A DNA stretch of 64,000 nt from Cristatella mucedo. Its lineage: Eukaryota; Bryozoa; Phylactolaemata; Cristatellidae. The translations under genes were made by a program, and so were the position numbers. Positions 57,770 to 64,000 of the stretch are shown piece after piece. Numbering within the stretch: the stretch's first letter is position 1; the number at the start of each line of letters is the position of its first letter. The stretch lies in NCBI GenBank assembly GCA_009760855.2, contig WPIO01000103.1, positions 484,001 through 548,000 on the forward strand, in the 5' to 3' direction. The notes beneath the pieces were generated by a model. It ran no database searches. It was given only the letters and a program-made list of their open reading frames with translations, and had not been told where the DNA came from.

Positions 57770-60080
57770 GGTTGAGAATGTACTTCCAAACTGCAGGGCA
57801 CACGATATGCTCTCTCCCTAGCCTTCAAGCCCCAACCACCTTCTAGCTTCTTCTAGTCCCCCTCCTGCTTTCAAAGCATCATCCAACGCCCCCTCGCCGT
57901 TGGAACGCTACAACACGGTGCTCTTCAATTTTTTGAATGAGTTTGCTCCTCTTGCCAAGTGTATTATATGATCTTGTTAAGGTGGCCTGTGACATCAAAC
58001 TGGCTCGACTACTACGCCTACGCTTATCCTGAGCATTCAAATGATCAGGACATCGGCTGGTATGATTGAATTAAGATTATGAAGAATGATATGATGGAGA
58101 TTATTGAAGTTCAAATCAATTCGTCTTAGCTACAGCCAAGTCTCACTTCTTTCAATAATTTAGTGGAATTATAGAAGCCTACATCCACTAATAAATGCCG
58201 ATTTCGACTAGCTATCTTCCAAGCATACTGGCATCTCAATAAAAATTTTACCCACGAATCCTTACTGGGGTCTAGCATGTTTCTTTTCTGACTTCATTGC
58301 CAGAAAAATAGATACAGAATCAGCAAAATATCAGTGAATCCATACCCAAGAGAGCGTCAGCACTAGGCACTTTAACCTCTGTTCTATGCTGTCCTGCCTC
58401 AATGATGGCCGTCAAGCCTCAAGCCCAAAATCACGTACCTCTCCGTCATTTCCTAAGAGCTGAGCTCGCACATCTCTGCTACCACTCCACTACCCAGATG
58501 TCTGGAAGAGTACTATCTTAGGCCACAACCACACTCTTTATCAGGGGGCGGCTATTTCCATTTGTTCCGTGCACTAAATATTAGCGTTCAGTGACAGCAG
58601 CTCACCGCCGAGGTCAGCAGCCGTCACGACGAGTGCTGGACTCGAGGAACTCTATTGATCTACCCGAGCATCACTCTTCCCGTGAGCACCTTCAGCTAAT
58701 CAATCTTTAATCTCAGCTTTAGACGACAAAACTAGCGTATTTGTGCATAGCCTTGAGAGAAAAAACTCTTTTTGGCACCTAGCAAGTGTTGTAAGTGAAT
58801 CGTCTGAACTTGTTAGTGACACAAGGCAGGTGAAGCATGAGTAAGCGAACTGCAGCAACAGACGAAGCATGAAAAATAGAGCACCTACTAGTGCACCCAG
58901 ATGGTCTTGAAAGCTATAGAACACGCTCTTGCTTACAATCGGTTGGCATTCTGCTTCTTGAAGGTCGACCTCACTGCTCAGCGCACGAGTCGACCACCTG
59001 GACAGAGCGACACGTGAACAGATGGCGTTTCCAATGCCACGGGTACCCTCTCGCACTCGCGTCCAGGTCAAAGCTCGCGACATCAAGTGAAATAATGCAC
59101 AGCGACTTGAGCGCTCTGGCAATTAAATTTATTGGGCAGCGAGCCGCAGCATTTCGACCTGTAAGAATTTTCAATTATTCGAACAATCGACAAGCAAAAT
59201 GCAAATCTGGGAGCCATTCACACAAGTGAGCTGCACAGTTGTTGCTTGTCATTGGAATGTGCAGCCACGAGCTGTACCACTCGCTCTGCTCTGCTTGTAT
59301 GTCACAGGTCTGTGAGCAGGACGTACGCCCGCTAGTTCACCTGTGGCAGCGACATCCTCGCTTGATTTACAGCTAGTTTATGCGGGGAATGGACGACTAA
59401 GTTTGTTGCAATTATGCTTTGGCCTCATCGGCCAAAAGAATAATTGAGAAGCTGCTGGCAATCTGGCCTGCTAATGAGACATAGTTGACAGGGCATGCAG
59501 TGCCAGCCGAGCTAGCCCAGTCGCAGCAAGGTCGCATGTCACTACTGTTGATTGACTCCGTGGCTCTTAGCTCTTCGATTCCTTAAATGCAGCAGATTTC
59601 AAGTTAAAACTAGTCATATCTTCACACATGTTTGCTTGTCATCAGTAGGAAAACAGTTGACGTGCCAAAGTGCTAAATCAAACAAAGTCAACGAATGCCC
59701 TAAACTAAACTTCTGTTCCCGGTAATGATCAAACTGCTTTGTCGAAGGATATGTTCCCTTATTGAATGGCAAAGTCCTACAGCAAAAAACTAAGCAGAGA
59801 CCAAGCAAACAGAGGCGTAATACATGAATCAAACACTGTGATTATTAGGAAAATAATCGCAAACAGCTCCATAAGCAGAACTTTAACATAAAATTAAAAT
59901 TGGTGCCAATTTGACGACCATCGATACAGAAACGTCGATTCTTGTATATCTTTGTGTGGGAAAACTTCCAGGTCAATCAAATGTTCACGAAACTGAAAAA
60001 ACACTATTACATTGAATCTCACTACATCTCAAGGAAGTTATTTCTTATACCCTCATTGGTCTACAAATTGGTCGTGGGTT
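57770..60080. other. Intergenic; weak exon candidates only
   Basis: One start-type candidate lies at 59095-59160 (MHSDLSALAIKFIGQRAAAF, donor gtaaga, presequence-like). A minus-strand 140-codon frame covers 58700-59122. Neither could be linked to other exons. The candidate could be the first exon of the gene ending at 60437, but no middle exon was found. Confidence 0.3.
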
Positions 60081-60084
60081 GGAT

Positions 60085-60240
60085 AAGTCATTCGTAAAAT
60101 GCCCTAAGAGACCGTTATCTCTATTTAGGCGCTTCGCATATGCCAAGGGCCTCGAGCCGACACCTTTGGTCATCAAAAACATGCACTTTGACCAATGGGT
60201 GAAGCCGGCATTCAATTGTACTTCTAAGTCCTTTTGAAGC
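60085..60240 (-). mobile_element. SINE-A copy, diverged
   Basis: The plus strand reads 'aatgccctaagagaccgtta', 'tctctatttaggcgcttcgc', 'gcctcgagccgacacctttg' and 'gcactttgaccaatgggtga', the complement of a SINE-A tail, B box and head. Confidence 0.7.
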
Positions 60241-60270
60241 TTTAACGTTTGAGCACCAAGGTCTATGCAG

Positions 60271-60437
60271 AATGTGGTGGGATTGATGCTTTGAGCACCC
60301 TTAGTCGTGATCACCTGGGTAAAAAACCGGCAGAGTTTTTTCGCTTCATTTTGGAATCCAATTTAAACAATCAAGATGCCGTGGCCAAAGTTGCACCCGA
60401 GCTGTTGCTTCTGCAGCAGCAAGATGCGACAGGGTAA
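60271..60437 (+). CDS. 3'-terminal exon of an unidentified gene
   Basis: The exon follows a good acceptor (ggtctatgcag), starts in phase 1 and ends at TAA (60435-60437). It encodes CGGIDALSTLSRDHLGKKPA, EFFRFILESNLNNQDAVAK and VAPELLLLQQQDATG. The amphipathic helical character and a poly(A) signal at 60609 argue that it is real. The 'CGGIDAL' opening resembles armadillo/HEAT-type helices, but no family can be named. The bases before the acceptor (gagcaccaaggtct) match a segment in SINE-A copies at 7817, so the acceptor may be SINE-derived. Upstream exons were not identified. Confidence 0.42.
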
Positions 60438-60608
60438 TAAGCCGTCCGGTGGAGCAGAAACACCAGGAAGGTCTGACTGCGTCAGAAGATCATCAATTAT
60501 ACACAATAAGTATACACTTTCTTGTCAGATGGACTTTTGTGTGATCAGAAATGAACTGCAACCAATCACCAGGAGCGTCTCGATGAGTTCAAACACGAAG
60601 CGACCCAC

Positions 60609-60614
60609 AATAAA
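60609..60614 (+). terminator. Poly(A) signal AATAAA
   Basis: Canonical hexamer about 170 nt after the stop at 60437, consistent with the end of the unidentified gene. Confidence 0.5.
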
Positions 60615-60809
60615 ATAATATTAAATGCATTATTGCTTCTATTCTGTCACTGCAGCAGAGACCGATAACTGAGCCATTCACTGTTCTTGGTCGAACGATC
60701 AGCTAAGCTGTCAATGCAGGCTACCCAGCAGCCATTGCTGTGAAACTCATACAAACAACTCACACACTCAACAAACAGCGTTACCTCGGTAAACTCAACT
60801 TGGTATTAA

Positions 60810-61258
60810 TGATCTGAAACCTCGAATCTTTTGGAAACCGTGCCTTCAGTTTGTATGCCTCCAACGCTTGGATATCATTACCGACTTGCGTCAGGACATC
60901 CCCTGACATTTAAAAAGAAACTAAATACGCACCTAGTTATCACATCAGTTAGTGGGTCCCTGCGATTCGACCTTATATGCTTATGCGTGCTAGCACTATG
61001 CATGTTGCCACTAACCATACTTGGATGCTGACCCTGTGCATATCACCCCTAACCATGTCTTGTTGTTTATTGAGCATGTTACCACTGACCATTCGATCGT
61101 GTTTCCTTTGCAGCAAATGTAAAGTGCCTATAAATAAATAAATAAATAAACAAGTAAATAAATATATATATATATATATATGTATATATCTATATATATA
61201 GAGAGAGAAAGATTGAGTTATGTGAGGGCACTTTATCGAGTGTTTTATTATCATTATT
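60810..61258 (+). mobile_element. LINE-A 3' copy with microsatellite in its tail
   Basis: Coding end (gaaaccgtgccttcagtttg, 'ttaccgacttgcgtcaggac'), the 3' UTR, then 'gcaaatgtaaagtgcctata'. The final 'gattgagttatgtgagggca' tail is separated from it by an inserted (AATA)n / (TA)n stretch (61128-61200). Confidence 0.88.
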
Positions 61259-61394
61259 AACAAAAAAGAGTCAAACCAAGATAAGATCGAGACGATCTGG
61301 CTGAAAATGGTCACCCAGCGCTGGCATGGGTTTCACCGAACTTGACAAAGTTTTCTACAATAACGAGGCTTTGTTACCAGCTTTATTATTGTTA

Positions 61395-61445
61395 GGTTTA
61401 TTATTATTATTATATTATCATTATTATGTTATCATTATTAGGTTA
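61395..61445. repeat. (ATT)n low-complexity tract
   Basis: Imperfect ATT/ATC repeats upstream of the MAPK gene, like the termini of LINE-A. Confidence 0.75.
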
Positions 61446-61699
61446 GCCGCGTTTAGAATTTATTGCATTCAATTCTTCGTATATTATGTCGCAGAGATAC
61501 TGGCTTTGATCTTCGCCCTGCACTACTCAGGGTAGATATTTTGAAGGTACTTTACTTGACGCTACCTATTTCTTAGCTAGTGCTCAGATAAATGGTTTTG
61601 TAGGGCCCATTTTGATTTGCAGTGGTGACATCAGTAAATTCCATGGGTTTACAATTTGCTCCCAAACGGCCCAAAGTTGCTCCACACAGAGAACCCTGC

Positions 61700-61941
61700 C
61701 CACTGCGGCCAATACTGCCGCGAGCTGGTGCCTGGCGGTCCCTGCTCTCTCAAAAAAAATAAAATAAAAAAGACACGTTTACCGACCGCTCGGCAACTTT
61801 GCGCCTTAGACTAGAACACATGAAATGTTTTAGCTGCGAGCACGGCCGACCGTCAGCACAGAACGTCACGGTCTCGCGTCATAATGGCAGCCGGCTGCCC
61901 GATCCGCTGCACGTCTGCATTGCGAGTAGGATTTCTATTTA
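61700..61941 (+). promoter_or_regulatory. 5' flank and probable 5' UTR of the MAPK gene
   Basis: Sequence rises in GC and CpG towards the start codon, after an A-rich 'aaaaaaaataaaataaaaaa' run at 61757. No specific element was recognised. Confidence 0.3.
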
Positions 61942-64000
61942 ATGGAAGGGAGTAAAGATCGTGACGGTCGAGTGGAGGCGGTAGACTTTGACTTGGGCAA
62001 GTTTCACGTGGGTTCTCGGTTCGCTATCAAACAGTTGCTGGGAGCCGGCTCCACTGGCGTAGTCGCGTGAGTAACCGCAGAGTTGCCGAATAGGAATGGC
62101 TGCCTGTCTCGCCTTGCGGCGGCCGCTCCATTCTGGGTAGCGTGCGGAACTCTGCTTAGAGATGGGCTTGCTGTGCTGCTGAGCTTCGCGTAGCCGGACG
62201 ATGCCGTCTAGGCATCTTTTATCGGCGTAACTAGCCTATCTTTACTCTTGTCAGATTCTCCTATTTCCTTCAAACCAGCCACTTTCTGCAGAAGGAGCAT
62301 AGCGGTATCCGTAAGAAGGTAGATAGGGAGTGGGTGGGCTCAGATCTTGACGGTCTCAGATCTTGACGGGAGCAGAGTTTGATGGGCGCTGACCTTGATG
62401 GGCGCTGAGCTTGATGGGCGCTGAGCTTGATGGGCGCAGAGCTGCGCCGCGGAGCTTGATGGGCGCTGAGCTGCAGGCGCGAAGCTTTTCGGGCGCAGAG
62501 TTTAATGGGCGCTGAGTTTAATGGGCGGGGAGCTTGATGGGCGGGAGCTGCGGACGCAGAGTTAGATGGGGGCGGAGCTTGATGGGCGCAGAGCTTGATG
62601 GGCGCAGAGTTTGATGGGTGCGGAGCTCAAGCGACTGCTTTCGCTGGAGACCATACGTGAAATAAAGCTTGGCAGTAGTTTTAAAAGTACTGCAAGTATA
62701 TGGCGTCGTTTCACTGATGCGCGCGCAAATCGATGAGAAATAAGGCAGCGTTCGCGGCTGCGGAGGATCGCAGCCGCCGGCCAAGCGGGTCCACTATTGC
62801 CAGGAGCGAGGGCATGAATAAGCTGCGCCTGAAATAAATGGGGCAGCTCAGGCAGAATATTCAAAGTAATCGAACGAGCTGCTTCCAATTTGCGGCTGCG
62901 CCCAACCTAGCGGCAGCCCATGATGAGAAGTCAGTTAAAAGGGGAATCTAGAAAGACGAACGCTTCCGGCAGCGTTTGTTCCGTCCGCGCGAAAAGACTT
63001 TTTGTGGCTTGCGCCGCGTGCAGCAACTGGGCATGCTATTGTCACCAATCGGCTCATATACTCCCCCTCGTGCACCGCGTCCCTACCGTCGCGATGAGCG
63101 GCACTTCTGGCCCGGCCATTTCCTTCCCAGCTAGGTAGGGCGGTCGCCTCTTTTTTTTTCAGGCCAGCATTTCTCTCTCTAGCGGCGACGCGGGGCCCTC
63201 GCAAGCTTGCCACGACGCCCGCACGCCGGGCGAGAAGCGCGGGCTTCGCCCGCTAGCTCCGGCCGGTCGGAAGCGGTGCAGGCAACCACGAGTGCACATA
63301 CGCGAGTTCGCGCCAGGAGTAGGCGTGGCGCACTGGCTGCCCTCTCGACGTGCCGCTTTGCGGCGCCGACGCGGCCGCGCTGCAGCTGGGCCTCTGCTAC
63401 GAGGAGGGGCGCTTGCCACCGCCGACGCTTTATTAAACGTCGCGAGTGGCGGCGGCGGCTGGTAGGAGCGAGCGCATCTCCAGGCTCCGAGGTTTTCTAG
63501 ATTAGCCATCGACAATGAGAAGCTGGACAGAGTCGCCATCAAAAAGGAGTCGCTGCTCGGCTGCAAGAGCCGCTGCGTCAAGGCCTACCGCGAAATATCC
63601 TGCCTGCGGACTTTCAAGCACGCTAACGTAGGTACATGGAGCGAATGCCGCCGCCGCCGCCTCGTTAGCGGCGGAACCGTCGACGCGCGCCGGCTCGCAG
63701 CCTCGACCGGCTGGTCGCGCGCCTCGCTTGAGACGACCGCAACGAATTCCCTAGGTTATCGAGCTGAAAGGGGTGCTCGCCGCCAAACAAGTGGAGGACA
63801 TGGACGCGGCGTATCCTTTTACTCGGCCGCGCTCGAGGCCGCAGCGGACGCGGAGCGCCGGCGGCTTCGCTGGTGGCTTCGGCGGCGGCGTCGTGTTTTG
63901 GCTGTGAGTCCTTTCGGGCCGCGTTGCTCCTTTACTGCGGGGCGTCAGATACATCATTCTAGAAGCGATGGACACGGACTTGGCTATGTATCTCAAGCAG
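61942..64000 (+). CDS. MAP kinase, N-terminal part (continues beyond window)
   Basis: Exons are 61942-62066, 63501-63627, 63755-63810 and 63949 to the window end. Phases 2, 0 and 2 all match. The protein starts MEGSKDRDGRVEAVDFD, then KFHVGSRFAIKQLLGAGSTG with an intact glycine-rich loop (GAGSTGVV). It continues with RVAIKKESLLG, which carries the ATP-site lysine, AYREISCLRTFKHAN with the helix-C glutamate, VIELKGVL, and the hinge YIILEAMDTDLAMYLKQ. REI-LR-F-HxN-VI and MDTDL are MAPK-type hallmarks. The HRD, DFG and activation loop lie outside the window, so activity and MAPK subclass (ERK, p38 or other) cannot be settled. The gene begins about 9.7 kb downstream of the pseudokinase on the same strand, with the same intron positions. 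Confidence 0.93.
62338..62630 (+). repeat. Degenerate minisatellite, 16-bp unit, in MAPK intron 1
   Basis: About 15 variants of 'gggcgctgagcttgat', with replacements such as 'gcagagtttgat' and 'gcggagcttgat', in tandem. It starts about 270 bp after MAPK exon 1. Confidence 0.9.
63140..63500 (+). other. GC-rich CpG-dense intron segment of the MAPK gene
   Basis: Very GC-rich, CpG-dense sequence surrounds exons 2-4 and contrasts with the AT-rich DNA upstream. Open frames on both strands here come from this composition. Confidence 0.5.

Overview
The window is animal (metazoan) nuclear DNA. It has GT-AG introns of about 0.03-4.5 kb, small phase-matched exons, Pol III-type tRNA-derived SINEs, CR1/L2-type LINE copies, hAT elements and long (GA)n, (GT)n and (TA)n tracts. 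Nothing bacterial, organellar or viral is evident. An invertebrate is likely from repeat style and protein divergence, but the phylum cannot be fixed from the sequence alone.

Four genes on the + strand could be assembled by joining exons whose reading frames and intron phases agree. (1) 4822-19121 encodes a 242-residue protein with an N-terminal membrane anchor and a coiled coil, laid out like the Golgi GOLM1/CASC4 proteins. Two further similar exons lie at 22839-23075. (2) 31172-34696 encodes SDHAF4, the complex II assembly factor, in two exons, and is the most secure identification. (3) 39679-52212 encodes a 339-residue MAP-kinase-like protein in nine exons. Its catalytic-loop aspartate, glycine loop and activation TxY motif are missing, while the ATP-site lysine and DFG motif remain, so it is a probable pseudokinase. 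(4) 61942 to the window end is the start of a second MAPK-type kinase with an intact N-lobe. Its first three introns match those of the pseudokinase in position and phase, so the two are probably tandem paralogues. A 3'-terminal exon of an unidentified gene (60271-60437, with a poly(A) signal) lies between them.

The rest is mostly repeats. LINE-A (CR1/L2-like) occurs in more than a dozen copies; the best reverse transcriptase is at 42770-43870 (-). LINE-B is a second CR1-like family. There is an R2/HERO-like reverse transcriptase remnant (55640-57480, -), a possible Ty3-like Gag/protease remnant (24964-25980, -), a GTF2IRD2/ZMYM-like hAT transposase remnant (46186-47090, -) and a 186-bp hAT MITE with a perfect 8-bp target duplication (37968-38153). 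There are two tRNA-derived SINE families. SINE-A ends in a tail shared with LINE-A, which suggests that LINE-A mobilised it. A 38-bp minisatellite of near-perfect hairpins (20564-20715) and a 26-bp-arm inverted repeat (55572-55627) are the most unusual non-coding structures.

The genes do not form an operon or pathway. They are separate genes on one strand, with introns and spacers filled by transposons. The notable functional pairing is the MAPK-like pseudokinase next to an apparently competent MAPK.
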